From Paenibacillus sp. MMS18-CY102 (GTDB lineage: Bacteria > Bacillota > Bacilli > Paenibacillales > Paenibacillaceae): a DNA stretch of 64,000 nt. The notes under the pieces are model-generated. The model was not told where the DNA came from. It saw only the letters and a list, made by a program, of their open reading frames with translations, and did not search any database. Shown piece by piece: positions 29,580-38,794 of the stretch. Location: the NCBI RefSeq assembly GCF_009789195.1, contig NZ_WSTC01000004.1, positions 62,001-126,000 on the forward strand, read 5' to 3'. Position 1 is the stretch's first letter. Each line of letters begins with the position of its first letter. Both the position numbers and the translations under genes were made by a program.

Positions 29580-30656
29580 TTACGCGTTCGAGTTTTCCTG
29601 CTCCAACAGCTCCGCTTGCTCCGTAATCGTCAGCGTTTGCACGATCTCCTCGATATCGCCGTTCATGATGGCATCGAGGCGGTGAAGCGTCAAGCCGATC
29701 CGGTGATCCGTCACCCGGCTCTGCGGATAATTGTAAGTCCGGATCCGCTCACTGCGGTCGCCCGTACCGACTTTACTCTTCCGCTCGCCCGCATACTTCG
29801 CTTCCTCTTCTTGACGATGAATCTCGTAGATCCGGGCACGAAGCACTTGCAATGCCTTCGCTTTGTTCTCATTCTGCGATTTGCCATCCTGGCAAGTCGC
29901 CATAATGCCTGTCGGCACGTGCAGCACGCGAACAGCCGATTTGGTCGTATTAACGGACTGGCCGCCAGCACCGCTGGAGCAGAACGTATCGACGCGAATA
30001 TCTTTGTCGTGAATCTCGATATCCACTTCTTCAATCTCCGGCATTACTGCAACCGTAGAAGTAGAAGTGTGAATCCGGCCGCCTGATTCCGTCGCTGGAA
30101 TCCGCTGTACGCGGTGGGCGCCGCTCTCGAACTTCAGCTTGCTGTACGCACCCTTGCCGATGATCATGAACACGACTTCCTTGAAGCCGCCGAGATCGCT
30201 CTCGTTCATATCCATCAGCTCGACGCGCCAGCCTTGGCTATCCGCATATTTGTTGTACATCCGATACAGGTCGTAAGCGAACAAAGCAGCCTCATCGCCG
30301 CCCGCTGCGCCGCGAATCTCGACAATAACGTTCTTATCATCGTTCGGATCCTTCGGCAGCAGCAAAATGCGAATACGCTCGTCGAGCGTCGTTTTGCGTT
30401 CGTCCAGCTCACTGATCTCCATCTTAACCATCTCGCGCATCTCGTCGTCCAGCTTCTCGCCAAGCATCAGCTTAGCATCAGCCAGTTGTTCACTTACTTG
30501 CTTATACTCCGTAAAAGCTTCGTAAGCTTCCTGCAAGCTAGATTGTTCCTTCGAATATTCACGCAGTCGCTTCGGATCGCCGGCAACGTCTGGATCACAC
30601 AAAAGCTCGCTCAATTTCTCATAACGGTCGGCTAATACTGATAAACGGTCTAACAC
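29580..30656 (-). CDS. prfA: Peptide chain release factor 1
   Basis: Recognises UAA and UAG stop codons. The catalytic GGQ lies in [17 protein letters not shown], and the domain-2 codon-reading PAT tripeptide in [14 protein letters not shown]. Length 358 aa is standard. The start is GTG at 30656, preceded by AGGGGTGA. The next gene, prmC, starts 64 bases after the stop. Confidence 0.98.
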   Translation of the reverse strand: MLDRLSVLADRYEKLSELLCDPDVAGDPKRLREYSKEQSSLQEAYEAFTEYKQVSEQLADAKLMLGEKLDDEMREMVKMEISELDERKTTLDERIRILLLPKDPNDDKNVIVEIRGAAGGDEAALFAYDLYRMYNKYADSQGWRVELMDMNESDLGGFKEVVFMIIGKGAYSKLKFESGAHRVQRIPATESGGRIHTSTSTVAVMPEIEEVDIEIHDKDIRVDTFCSSGAGGQSVNTTKSAVRVLHVPTGIMATCQDGKSQNENKAKALQVLRARIYEIHRQEEEAKYAGERKSKVGTGDRSERIRTYNYPQSRVTDHRIGLTLHRLDAIMNGDIEEIVQTLTITEQAELLEQENSNA

Positions 30657-30791
30657 CGTATCTTCACCCCTATAAGGTTCGGCAAAAGCCTCAACCTTGT
30701 ATTCATCCGGTAATTATAACACAGGAGTGCCGCTGCATAAACTAGTTTGCCTATGGAAACGACCGGATTCGTGCCCAATTTACATTTTTCC

Positions 30792-32537
30792 TTATACTTT
30801 AAACGTCCCAACAGCCGCTAGCAGCTCCTGGGCCGACGCCTTCATCGAATGCGAAGCTGCTTCAACCTCCTGCATTAACGATAGCTGGCGTTCTGCAGCA
30901 TACGCTGCCGAAGACGCATGATCCGAGGATCGCTCAGCAATGCGCTCCAGCTCATCCAGCGAAGCGGCGATTTGCTCACTGCCCGCAGACATTTGCTCCG
31001 TCGAAGCCGAAACCTCTTGGATTTGGTCCGCTAGCGTACGAATGCCTGCCGCGATGGACCGGAACGATTGGCCTGCCTCCGTCGCTACTTCCGAGCCATG
31101 CCTCGCTTCCTCTAATGAACGGTTAATCGCATGCGCCGTCGCATTCGTGCGCAGGATGATACTTCCTAGCATGTCACTGACCTGCTGGGACGATTCGCCC
31201 GTCCGCTCGGCAAGCTTCCGAATTTCCTGCGCCACTACTGCAAATCCGCGCCCTTGCTCGCCTGCGCGGGCTGCCTCAATCGAAGCATTAAGCGCGAGCA
31301 AATGCGTCTGCGCCGCTACCTCGCTAATCAGCTCCATTGCCTCACGAATACGCCCGGTTTCCTCTTGAAGCTCATTCATCGCGGCATTCGATTCCAGCAA
31401 GTCCGATTCGATCTCCCTCATCTGAGTGACCGTGCCTTCGATCAGTTGGCCGCCATCATTCGCCTTATGCGATGTTTCCACTGCCAGGTCTGAAACGACG
31501 GAGGACGATTCTGCAATCCGTTGAATGCCAATTGCCATCTCCGTCATGGCACGTTGGCTTTCCTGTGAGCTTTGCAACTGCTGGGACGACCCAGCCGCAA
31601 CCTCCCGAACCGCCTCAGCCACTAGCCGCGTCTGTTCCGACGATTCTCCTGCATTCGCATTCACGGAATTTGCGTTAACGTTGACATCGCTCGATAAAGC
31701 CTGCACATGCTTCGTTAATTGGTTAAGGCTTGCGATCATATCGTTGAACGAACCAGACAACCGGCCGATCTCATTCCGGGACAGCACTTGGGCCGATACT
31801 GTCAAATCGCCGCCTGCCGCTTGCTCAGACAGCTTCGCCAGCTTCTTCATTGGTGCAAGCATCCGCAGCAAGAATAATACGATAACCAAAATGCCGACCG
31901 CTTCCGTACCCACTGCAATAAGAAGCTCGCTGCGCAGGCTATCATTCAACTCCTGCTGCATCTGTTTCTCTGTATAATCGATACCGAACCAAGCAATCCG
32001 GTTTCCATCCGAATTGACGATCGGCGTTAAATACGTTCGGTAAGTGCCGGTCTTATCCGTATATGCGTCCGACAGGGCTTCCCCATCCTGATTGGCCTGC
32101 TGAATAGCCTGTTCAAAATGCTCAGTCAATCGGTAAACATCCCCCGGCTTGCCATCCGTCTCGGTAAAATTATCGCTAAGCAAGTAGGTCATCTTGCTTC
32201 CTTGTGCATCCTTCTCCACCTCTGGAAGAAGCAAATACGCATGCTCAACATTGGCAAGGCCAGCCATTGCAACAAGGCGGCGCTGCATCGCGACGGATGC
32301 AGGGTCTTTGCCATTGTGCTCGCCTTTATGCAAACGAACAACTGCCTGCTGCAACTCTGTACTCTCAGCGGCAAGTTGCGTGCTCAGCAGCCTGCCCTTT
32401 TCTTTCATGTCCAAGATGTAATCATTCCGCCATCTCATGCTGCTCTCCGCCGTCATCACGCTTACGACAACAATAATCAATACCGATACAACCAACGAGC
32501 TCTTCCATACCAGGCTCATGTTTCGCCACAATCTCAT
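30792..32537 (-). CDS. Methyl-accepting chemotaxis protein
   Basis: A membrane chemoreceptor of 581 aa. Two membrane helices (about residues 10-32 and 205-225) bracket an extracellular sensor domain of about 170 residues. Then come a HAMP domain ([20 protein letters not shown] on) and a long signalling coiled coil with the hairpin tip [26 protein letters not shown]. The ligand is unknown. The ATG at 32537 is chosen because GAGAGG lies nine bases ahead. A candidate sigma-D promoter lies upstream. No che genes are adjacent. Confidence 0.93.
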   Translation of the reverse strand: MRLWRNMSLVWKSSLVVSVLIIVVVSVMTAESSMRWRNDYILDMKEKGRLLSTQLAAESTELQQAVVRLHKGEHNGKDPASVAMQRRLVAMAGLANVEHAYLLLPEVEKDAQGSKMTYLLSDNFTETDGKPGDVYRLTEHFEQAIQQANQDGEALSDAYTDKTGTYRTYLTPIVNSDGNRIAWFGIDYTEKQMQQELNDSLRSELLIAVGTEAVGILVIVLFLLRMLAPMKKLAKLSEQAAGGDLTVSAQVLSRNEIGRLSGSFNDMIASLNQLTKHVQALSSDVNVNANSVNANAGESSEQTRLVAEAVREVAAGSSQQLQSSQESQRAMTEMAIGIQRIAESSSVVSDLAVETSHKANDGGQLIEGTVTQMREIESDLLESNAAMNELQEETGRIREAMELISEVAAQTHLLALNASIEAARAGEQGRGFAVVAQEIRKLAERTGESSQQVSDMLGSIILRTNATAHAINRSLEEARHGSEVATEAGQSFRSIAAGIRTLADQIQEVSASTEQMSAGSEQIAASLDELERIAERSSDHASSAAYAAERQLSLMQEVEAASHSMKASAQELLAAVGTFKV

Positions 32538-32623
32538 GATGTCCATCCTCTCTGTTCGTGCGGTCCCATGAATGAATTCCGTTACACAATACTTCTTCAA
32601 ACGCGAATGACCCTTTTCTTATG

Positions 32624-32651
32624 TTAACGGCCGCCAAGGCGCTATCTATTA
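32624..32651 (-). promoter_or_regulatory. Candidate sigma-D (motility) promoter of the chemoreceptor gene
   Basis: On the minus strand TAAT, 16 bases, then GCCGTTAA. The Bacillus sigma-D consensus is TAAA-N15-GCCGATAT, so the -10 fits six of eight and the spacing is one longer. It lies about 90 bases before the start codon. Confidence 0.35.
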
Positions 32652-32672
32652 GGGCATAAGCTTTTTTTCTTA

Positions 32673-32715
32673 TCAAAAAAAGACGCTCCGGCAGCAACAC
32701 TGCCAGAAGCGTCTT
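32673..32715 (-). terminator. Terminator of ychF
   Basis: A strong stem, AAGACGCTTCTGGCAG against CTGCCGGAGCGTCTT with one internal mismatch, and on the minus strand TTTTTTTGAT. It is about 50 bases after the ychF stop. Confidence 0.9.
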
Positions 32716-32764
32716 CATCTTCACAGAATCAACCTAACTATTGCCTAACGTTAAGCCGAATCGC

Positions 32765-33865
32765 CTATACGTTAAAGCGGAAATGCATAACATCGCCATC
32801 TTGCACCACGTACTCTTTGCCTTCCAGGCGAAGCTGCCCTTTCTCCTTGGCTGCGTTCATCGTGCCCGCTGCAACCAAATCGTCATACGACACGACTTCG
32901 GCACGGATAAAGCCGCGTTCGAAATCGGTATGGATAACGCCCGCCGCTTGCGGCGCTTTCATGCCTTTGCGAATCGTCCAAGCACGAACCTCTTGCACGC
33001 CTGCCGTGAAGTACGTATACAAGCCAAGCAGCTTGTACGCTGCATTAATGAGACGGTTCAAGCCCGACTCCTGCAAGCCCAGCTCTTCAAGGAACATCGC
33101 CTTGTCTTCGCCTTCGAGCTCTGCAATTTCGGATTCAACCTTCGCACTGATCGGCACAACTGCCGCGCCTTCTGCTGCAGCAAATTCACGCACGATATTC
33201 ACGTACGGGTTCTCATCGGCATTCGCCACTTCTGCTTCGCTTACGTTAGCTGCATACAATACAGGCTTGATCGTCAGCAAATGCAGGTCACGGATAAGCT
33301 GGCGCTCATCGTCGCTAAGCTCTACGCTGCGGGCAGGCTGGTCGTTGTACAGCGCTTCTTTCAACCGCTCTAACACTTCGATTTCCTGCGCATACTTCTT
33401 GTCTCCGCCCTTCATGTTCTTACGGGAGCGGTCAATACGGCGGTCAACGGAATCGATATCGGACAAGATCAGCTCGAGGTTAATCGTCTGAATGTCGCCC
33501 AATGGGTCGACTTTACCCGCTACGTGCGTAATGTTCTCATCCACGAAGCAGCGAACGACATGTACGATCGCATCCACTTCACGAATATGAGCGAGGAACT
33601 TGTTGCCAAGGCCCTCACCCTTGCTTGCGCCAGCTACGAGGCCGGCAATATCTACGAATTCAAACGCAGTCGGTACGGTTTTGTTTGGTACAACCAGCTC
33701 CGTCAGCTTAACCAACCGCTCGTCCGGCACCTCAACAACGCCAACGTTCGGGTCGATCGTGCAGAACGGATAGTTTGCCGATTCCGCACCGGCTTGCGTA
33801 ATTGCGTTAAACAGCGTCGATTTGCCGACGTTCGGCAGTCCGACTATTCCACAAGAAAGCGCCAT
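32765..33865 (-). CDS. ychF: Redox-regulated ATPase YchF (OLA1 family)
   Basis: An Obg-type P-loop protein that hydrolyses ATP rather than GTP and associates with the ribosome. G1 is GLPNVGKSTLFNAIT, the switch region contains YPFCTIDPNVG, G3 is FVDIAGLVAGASKGEG, and the changed G4 is YAANVSEAE. The C-terminal TGS domain ends VQDGDVMHFRFNV. The ATG at 33865 gives the usual 366 aa; an upstream TTG would touch the ribosome site. Confidence 0.97.
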   Translation of the reverse strand: MALSCGIVGLPNVGKSTLFNAITQAGAESANYPFCTIDPNVGVVEVPDERLVKLTELVVPNKTVPTAFEFVDIAGLVAGASKGEGLGNKFLAHIREVDAIVHVVRCFVDENITHVAGKVDPLGDIQTINLELILSDIDSVDRRIDRSRKNMKGGDKKYAQEIEVLERLKEALYNDQPARSVELSDDERQLIRDLHLLTIKPVLYAANVSEAEVANADENPYVNIVREFAAAEGAAVVPISAKVESEIAELEGEDKAMFLEELGLQESGLNRLINAAYKLLGLYTYFTAGVQEVRAWTIRKGMKAPQAAGVIHTDFERGFIRAEVVSYDDLVAAGTMNAAKEKGQLRLEGKEYVVQDGDVMHFRFNV

Positions 33866-33942
33866 GACGCATAACAACTCCTAACTGTCTTATCAATAAT
33901 CGTCATTATACCCGAACCTCGCCCACATGGAAAGCATATCGC

Positions 33943-34914
33943 CTATTGTCCTAGCAGCTTATCCACCTCTTCCAGTTGCTCTGGCGTCGGCGGCGTAACC
34001 TCTTGCGCATTCTTAGCAGCCTCTGGCACGATTATTGCAGAGCTGTCATTCCATTTGCTGTACAAAACCTCCAACGTCTCGCTCAACGAGGAGCGATGTC
34101 CCGCTTGCAGTTCAATTGTCAGGCCAAGCTTCAGGCTTGCCTTAGTTGGCAACTTTGTCTGCGAGTCAATTGCCTGTTTGTATTCAAACTGTTCGACCGC
34201 AATGCTGTCTTCCACTTCTTGCGTCATCGCACTCCCACCGAATGTCCCGCGCAAAATATCATCAATGATCGCACGCGCTCCCTCATCCGATCCATCCCCT
34301 GTATACACATAAAGGATTTGGTTGCCTGAATCCATACTGCGTTGCAGCTTATCAGCCACACTAGCCAGCCGCTCAAGAGGCACAGACGGCTTAATCTGAT
34401 AGTCCGATAACGTCTCTTTCACTTGCGGAATGACCGATTTGGCCATCCTCGTCCAATCGTCGCTCGCCAGGTCATGCATGTAATAACCATCTGCGGTTAG
34501 AAACGTTTCAAGCTCGGATTTCTTGCCCCCGTATTCCGAGGCAATTGCCTGCTTCATCTGCAACGGCTCCCGCCGAACCGGCCCATCCGACGTCATCCCC
34601 ATCGCAGAATGCTGGCCGTTTTCCTCTAGCTCCTGGTCCATCTTGAGTGCAATCGACCAGCCAGTTGGCTTAGCAGCCGCCTCCGCGGATTGCTTAAGCT
34701 CCTCCCGAATCGCCGAAGCATCCGAACTAACTGCACTTCCATCCGCCGCCTTGCTTGCTGAAGGCACTGCCCGTTTCTCCTGCTGCGCCGGTTCCCCTGA
34801 AGAACAAGCTGCAAGCACGATGGCTCCAACAATTAGCAATAGCGCCGCCAGCAGCATTCGCACGCTGTTATGAATAGGACGATTCCGATGTTTGCTCGTT
34901 GTATCCAATCTCAT
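33943..34914 (-). CDS. Lipoprotein of unknown function
   Basis: A 323-aa secreted lipoprotein. The signal peptide ends in the lipobox VLAAC-SSG at about residue 38, followed by a Ser/Ala/Gln-rich linker. The mature domain has alternating beta-strand-like segments (WSIALKMDQELEENGQ, TKASLKLGLTIELQAGHR) resembling the LolA/LppX type fold seen in DUF6612-like lipoproteins; this is only a resemblance. The start at 34914 lies close to GGGGAG. It stands alone, divergent from a 47-aa gene. Confidence 0.7.
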   Translation of the reverse strand: MRLDTTSKHRNRPIHNSVRMLLAALLLIVGAIVLAACSSGEPAQQEKRAVPSASKAADGSAVSSDASAIREELKQSAEAAAKPTGWSIALKMDQELEENGQHSAMGMTSDGPVRREPLQMKQAIASEYGGKKSELETFLTADGYYMHDLASDDWTRMAKSVIPQVKETLSDYQIKPSVPLERLASVADKLQRSMDSGNQILYVYTGDGSDEGARAIIDDILRGTFGGSAMTQEVEDSIAVEQFEYKQAIDSQTKLPTKASLKLGLTIELQAGHRSSLSETLEVLYSKWNDSSAIIVPEAAKNAQEVTPPTPEQLEEVDKLLGQ

Positions 34915-34995
34915 CACTCCCCGCTTCTGTATGCCGTACCTCTAGAATGTCCCGCCCTCGGCAGGGGATACTACGTCTTGAGGAGGTGTAGCCAA

Positions 34996-35139
34996 ATGGA
35001 AAACCAATCGCATAAAGGCAATTACAAAGGCACTGCCCAAATGAAAGCAAAAAATCAAGACATGGCTTTCGTCAACGATACGATTGAAGATGCAAAATCC
35101 GTCACGAACTATAGTGGCAAGAAGAAAAAGTCCGACTAA
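34996..35139 (+). CDS. Small hydrophilic protein (47 aa)
   Basis: ATG at 34996 follows a strong GAGGAGGTG nine bases ahead. The product is hydrophilic and basic, MENQSHKGNYKGTAQMKAKN at the start and GKKKKSD at the end, with no Cys and no hydrophobic stretch. It resembles small spore or stress proteins in composition, but I do not recognise a family. It is transcribed away from the lipoprotein gene, and the shared terminator hairpin after it is oriented for the opposite strand. Confidence 0.6.
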   Translation: MENQSHKGNYKGTAQMKAKNQDMAFVNDTIEDAKSVTNYSGKKKKSD

Positions 35140-35175
35140 CCCTGCCTCCCACAGCTTACTTACCCATTCGTGGGC

Positions 35176-35219
35176 AAAATAAAGCCCACCAAGCCGACTG
35201 CATCGGCTTGGCGGGCTTT
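35176..35219 (-). terminator. Terminator of the SLH-domain protein gene
   Basis: AAAGCCC-x-CCAAGCCGA against TCGGCTTGG-x-GGGCTTT gives a 17-bp stem with one mismatch and a five-base loop; TTTATTTTG follows on the minus strand. The same hairpin may help stop the convergent small gene. Confidence 0.85.
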
Positions 35220-35242
35220 GGAATGATCAACTTGCAGCAAAT

Positions 35243-37654
35243 CTAATTGCGGAGCGGCGCCTCTTGAAGATCAGCGCGCGCTTGCAGGAAGCGGAAGAAC
35301 GCCGCAGCCGCTTCTGCGCGAGTTACTTGCCGTTCAGGCAAGAAATAGCCATTTTGCAACGACATAATGCCTAATCCTACCGCAATAGCCGCTTGGCCTT
35401 GTTGCTTCGTCTTCGCCGCATCCTTGAATGTGACCTTGAACAGGCCATTATGTTCCGCCAACGCGTTAAAACCTAATGCGCGGACGATCAGCTCTGCCAT
35501 CTCTTCACGGTCGACTTTGCCATCAGGATCAAATGTGCCGTCCCCGATATCGATAAGCTGCTGGCCCAGCGCCGCCTCAACATAAGCGAAGTATTGCGAA
35601 TTCGACGTTACATCCCCAAAGGACGCGGTTGCTTTCTCATCTGCTGCATACATCGGCGGCTGCGAACCTTGATTCATTGCCAGCACGAGCATCTTGATCA
35701 TTTCGCCGCGCGTAATGACCGCATTCGGATTTACTTTGCCATCCTTCAGGTCTAGCGCCTTGTATGCAACCATCAGGTCAAGCTCCCGCTGGGCCCAGTG
35801 CCCATCAATATCGGTCGCCAGCGGCCGCTCCAGCGATGCGGCAGTTCCGTCTTCCGTATTAATCCATTTCCCAGTCTGTGCATCTAGCGTGACCGATTGG
35901 TCCAGAACATAACGCGGGACAAGGCGATAAACGAGCTTCGCTTCTCCCTTGGCTTCAAGCTCAGAAGGCTTCGCTTCACCAGCAGCAATAAGCGTCTTAT
36001 ATTTTTCTACAGGGATCGGATCGCCGTTCCAATAATAAGAGTAATTCGATTGATACGTCAGCTCAACGCGGTAGAAATCCATCCATGCTGTAATCGCCTT
36101 GCTATCCCCGATAACAGTTGGCGCCTGCGCCGGATATTCGTAGCCTTCGGAATACGACCAGTAGCTAGTCACAGTGCCATCGAATGCATTAACGGATACT
36201 TGAAGCGAGTCGCCTTCCGCAACAGCCCCATGCACTTTGCGCACTGCGCCAAAGTAGTACTCGCCAATTTCTTCAGGCTTCTTGCCTTCATAACGTGACG
36301 TATCCCCTTCGACCAAATAATATTGGTCAGCAAGCCAAGGCACTCGGTTTTGCAGCACTTTGAGTGCCGTAGCCTTAGCCTGATCATAAGTAACGCCTAA
36401 ACCAGTGCGCGAAGACGCGTTATAAGCAGAGTAACTGCGAACTTCGCCTGTCCAGGCATCTACCTCAGCCCAGATTGACCGCCCCTCTTTTTTATCCGCA
36501 TCGATCGTATAGGAAAGCTGCCAGCTTGCACGCGCTTTACCGTTATCATTCGCGTACTCACTGAAATCCGCGCTGCTCAACTTTGCATTATCGGGCAAAC
36601 CGAACGCTGCTTCTACTTTGGCAGAAGCTTGCTCCTTCGTCAGCGCTTCTTTGCCTGCGACGGGCTTCGTTCCGCTCGGTTTCGCGCTGAGCTGCGTTTC
36701 CGTCTGCTTCACTTGCTGTGAATCGATTGGATTGCCCGTTACTGCAGAGATCGCAAGCGGCGGCATGTTGTATACCAATACTGGCTTGCGCGTCTTGCTC
36801 TGATAAGGGACGATATACGATAATGCCGGCTTGGCAGACGCAGAGATTTTGGCAATTGCCTCATCGAGCGTGAACCCCGCCTTAGCCTTCTCGAACGACA
36901 CAACCCGCTCCCAGTTGAGTTGGTAGCTTACAATATGGCCCTCGCCATCAATTTCGAAATCAATGTAGTTTTGGACGTATGGCACGCCGTTTACGATACG
37001 GTCATAACGGAGCGAATGGATAACCTGGCCGGATAGCGGCGGCTTCGCGCCTACGCCAACATAGGCATCCAATTCGACTTGTTTCACATAGCCTGGCGCG
37101 ACGTTGTTGAGGAACGCTAATGCCACCTCGGACGCCTTCTCACGATTCACTTTCGGCGGATAGGATGGCTTCGCATTCGGATTGTCTATGCTCGAATAGT
37201 AAGAAAGCAGCTCTCCTGTCGTGCCATCAAGCCCCGCATTAATGGACCCTTTCACCTTGCCGTTAATTTTATTGACGAAAGACAAGTTCCATACGATATA
37301 AAGCCCGTTTTCTTGCAGGTCTGTCGATAGGCGCGAGCTTTGCAGCGTGTAGCCGTCTGGAATCGCCAAATACTTGCGTGCCAACTCAACCGCTTTCGCT
37401 TTCGTAATGGCTGCTTCAGCCACTTCAACACCCTCGCTGCTTGCCGGCTGGGCTGGATCAGCAGTTGCGGAGCCACTAGTGCTAGTTGTCGTTGCAGGTG
37501 TGCTTGGCGATCCGCTCGCCACACTCGAATTAACGCTTTTATCAGCGAAAGCCGCAGCCGGCAACGATGCCGTAAGCGCTACCATAGTTGCAAGTGCGAT
37601 TAGTTTGCGCGAAGCGCTGGAGACGCGTGGTTTCTTGTTTTTTTTCAAGGACAT
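35243..37654 (-). CDS. S-layer-anchored protein with YcdB/PepSY-type repeats
   Basis: An 803-aa exported protein. A signal peptide ends around AAAFADK (residue 38). The main part (about residues 75-570) holds repeated YcdB-like and PepSY-like units, each with the pattern KAxELAxKYLAIPDGYTL, DGTTGELLSYYS or DAWTGEVRSYS. The last 200 residues are three SLH motifs (DIDGHWAQRELDLMVAYKAL, FGDVTSNSQYFAYVEAAL, FKDAAKTKQQGQAAIAVGLG) that bind pyruvylated cell-wall polymer. PepSY units are known as protease inhibitory regions; here no protease domain is present. The ATG at 37654 has GGGAGGG upstream. Confidence 0.88.
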   Translation of the reverse strand: MSLKKNKKPRVSSASRKLIALATMVALTASLPAAAFADKSVNSSVASGSPSTPATTTSTSGSATADPAQPASSEGVEVAEAAITKAKAVELARKYLAIPDGYTLQSSRLSTDLQENGLYIVWNLSFVNKINGKVKGSINAGLDGTTGELLSYYSSIDNPNAKPSYPPKVNREKASEVALAFLNNVAPGYVKQVELDAYVGVGAKPPLSGQVIHSLRYDRIVNGVPYVQNYIDFEIDGEGHIVSYQLNWERVVSFEKAKAGFTLDEAIAKISASAKPALSYIVPYQSKTRKPVLVYNMPPLAISAVTGNPIDSQQVKQTETQLSAKPSGTKPVAGKEALTKEQASAKVEAAFGLPDNAKLSSADFSEYANDNGKARASWQLSYTIDADKKEGRSIWAEVDAWTGEVRSYSAYNASSRTGLGVTYDQAKATALKVLQNRVPWLADQYYLVEGDTSRYEGKKPEEIGEYYFGAVRKVHGAVAEGDSLQVSVNAFDGTVTSYWSYSEGYEYPAQAPTVIGDSKAITAWMDFYRVELTYQSNYSYYWNGDPIPVEKYKTLIAAGEAKPSELEAKGEAKLVYRLVPRYVLDQSVTLDAQTGKWINTEDGTAASLERPLATDIDGHWAQRELDLMVAYKALDLKDGKVNPNAVITRGEMIKMLVLAMNQGSQPPMYAADEKATASFGDVTSNSQYFAYVEAALGQQLIDIGDGTFDPDGKVDREEMAELIVRALGFNALAEHNGLFKVTFKDAAKTKQQGQAAIAVGLGIMSLQNGYFLPERQVTRAEAAAAFFRFLQARADLQEAPLRN

Positions 37655-37784
37655 GAATGACCCTCCCGAACGTTTGGAATAGCGTACTGTTGGTGATGCC
37701 CAACCCTTCTGCATAATTAAACGCAGCCTTCGTTCAAAAGGTTTCTTGCGGAGGGTAATTTTTCTTCATCTTTTGCACAACACA

Positions 37785-37824
37785 AAAATGGCGATGCAGA
37801 AGCAATCTTCTGCACCGCCATTTT
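37785..37824 (-). terminator. Terminator of trxA
   Basis: AAAATGGCG-x-TGCAGAA against TTCTGCA-x-CGCCATTTT gives a long stem with one mismatch; TTTTTGTG follows on the minus strand, 20 bases after the trxA stop. Confidence 0.88.
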
Positions 37825-37844
37825 CACTTTAATCCGATTCAACC

Positions 37845-38156
37845 TTACAGGTTGTTTTGGATTTTCGTTTTCAGGGCGTCTTTGCTTTGCAGGCCAACGA
37901 GCTTGTCGATTGGTTGGCCATCTTTGAACAGGATCAACGTAGGGATGCTCATTACGCCGAATTGGGATGCGAGCTCTGGCTGCTCGTCAACGTTAATTTT
38001 TGCAATCGTTGCTTGGCCTTCCAGCTCGCTTGCCAGCTCCTCAACGATTGGAAGCTGCATTTTGCAAGGGCCGCACCAAGGTGCCCAGAAGTCTACGAGC
38101 GATACGCCGCTCTCAATGCTTTGCGTGAAATTTTCCTTAGTCAATGCTACTGCCAT
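37845..38156 (-). CDS. trxA: Thioredoxin
   Basis: A 103-aa general disulfide reductase. The active site WAPWCGPC places Cys28 and Cys31, and the cis-Pro loop is MSIPTLILFKDG. GAGAGGAATG precedes the ATG. It lies 66 bases after an Rrf2-type regulator gene in the same direction, without an obvious terminator between them, so the two are probably co-transcribed. Confidence 0.96.
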   Translation of the reverse strand: MAVALTKENFTQSIESGVSLVDFWAPWCGPCKMQLPIVEELASELEGQATIAKINVDEQPELASQFGVMSIPTLILFKDGQPIDKLVGLQSKDALKTKIQNNL

Positions 38157-38222
38157 GTCGGATCATTCCTCTCCACTGGATTGTATGGGATGGGTGAACC
38201 CCTTCATACCGCTGCTGATTGT

Positions 38223-38651
38223 TTACTCACAGTCTACACAATCATGAATTTGCCCAAGCACATCCCGGATCGTAATGGCATTAAAGTGTGTCTCAAGCCG
38301 CTTCTCCGCCGTGCAGAAAATGCCGAACATCACTTGCTTCATGTTCGAGCCGACCACACAATCCATCTCTGGGTCGCCCGAGCACCAGCTTGGCATCAAT
38401 GAACCTTGCGCCATCACGCGATAAATATCGCCAAGCGAAACTTCATTGGGCTCTGCTGTAAGCCGGTAACCGCCGCCTGCGCCTTCCCGCGTAGCGACGT
38501 ACCCTGACTTGCGCAGTACGCTCATCACCTTGCGGATGCGAGCTGGATGTGTGCCGACATTGTCGGCGAGCGCTTCACTTGAAGCCATTCGTTCCGGCAC
38601 GTAGGCCAGGTAAACCAAACTGTGTACGGCTATCGTAAATTCACTATTCAT
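38223..38651 (-). CDS. Rrf2-family transcriptional regulator
   Basis: A 142-aa winged-helix regulator. The DNA-binding part is in residues 5-70 (TIAVHSLVYLAYVP, GTHPARIRKVMSVLRKSGYV, GAGGGYRLT). Five Cys follow: 90, 98, 113, 138 and 141, the last two in DCVDCE. Several Rrf2 proteins bind an iron-sulfur cluster through three Cys in this region, but the spacing here (7 and 14 residues) differs from IscR and NsrR. Its promoter carries a palindrome, suggesting autoregulation, and trxA follows, suggesting a thiol or redox signal. Confidence 0.88.
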   Translation of the reverse strand: MNSEFTIAVHSLVYLAYVPERMASSEALADNVGTHPARIRKVMSVLRKSGYVATREGAGGGYRLTAEPNEVSLGDIYRVMAQGSLMPSWCSGDPEMDCVVGSNMKQVMFGIFCTAEKRLETHFNAITIRDVLGQIHDCVDCE

Positions 38652-38674
38652 TGCCGGTTGCCACCCCGCTTTGT

Positions 38675-38709
38675 ACTGTAATAATATCAGTTACAGTTCA
38701 ACGTGTCAA
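38675..38709 (-). promoter_or_regulatory. Promoter and overlapping operator of the Rrf2-trxA operon
   Basis: TTGACA (38704-38709) and TATTAT (38681-38686) are separated by 17 bases on the minus strand. A perfect 7-9-7 inverted repeat, ACTGTAA and TTACAGT (38675-38697), covers the -10. A repressor bound there would block the promoter; the Rrf2 protein is the obvious candidate. Confidence 0.7.
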
Positions 38710-38794
38710 GCAGGCTGCTTCCCTTATTTTGCTGTTTCGCACAACCCCTTATCCCATGTACATGTTGCCAAAACTCAAACCGTACGGAAGGAGC

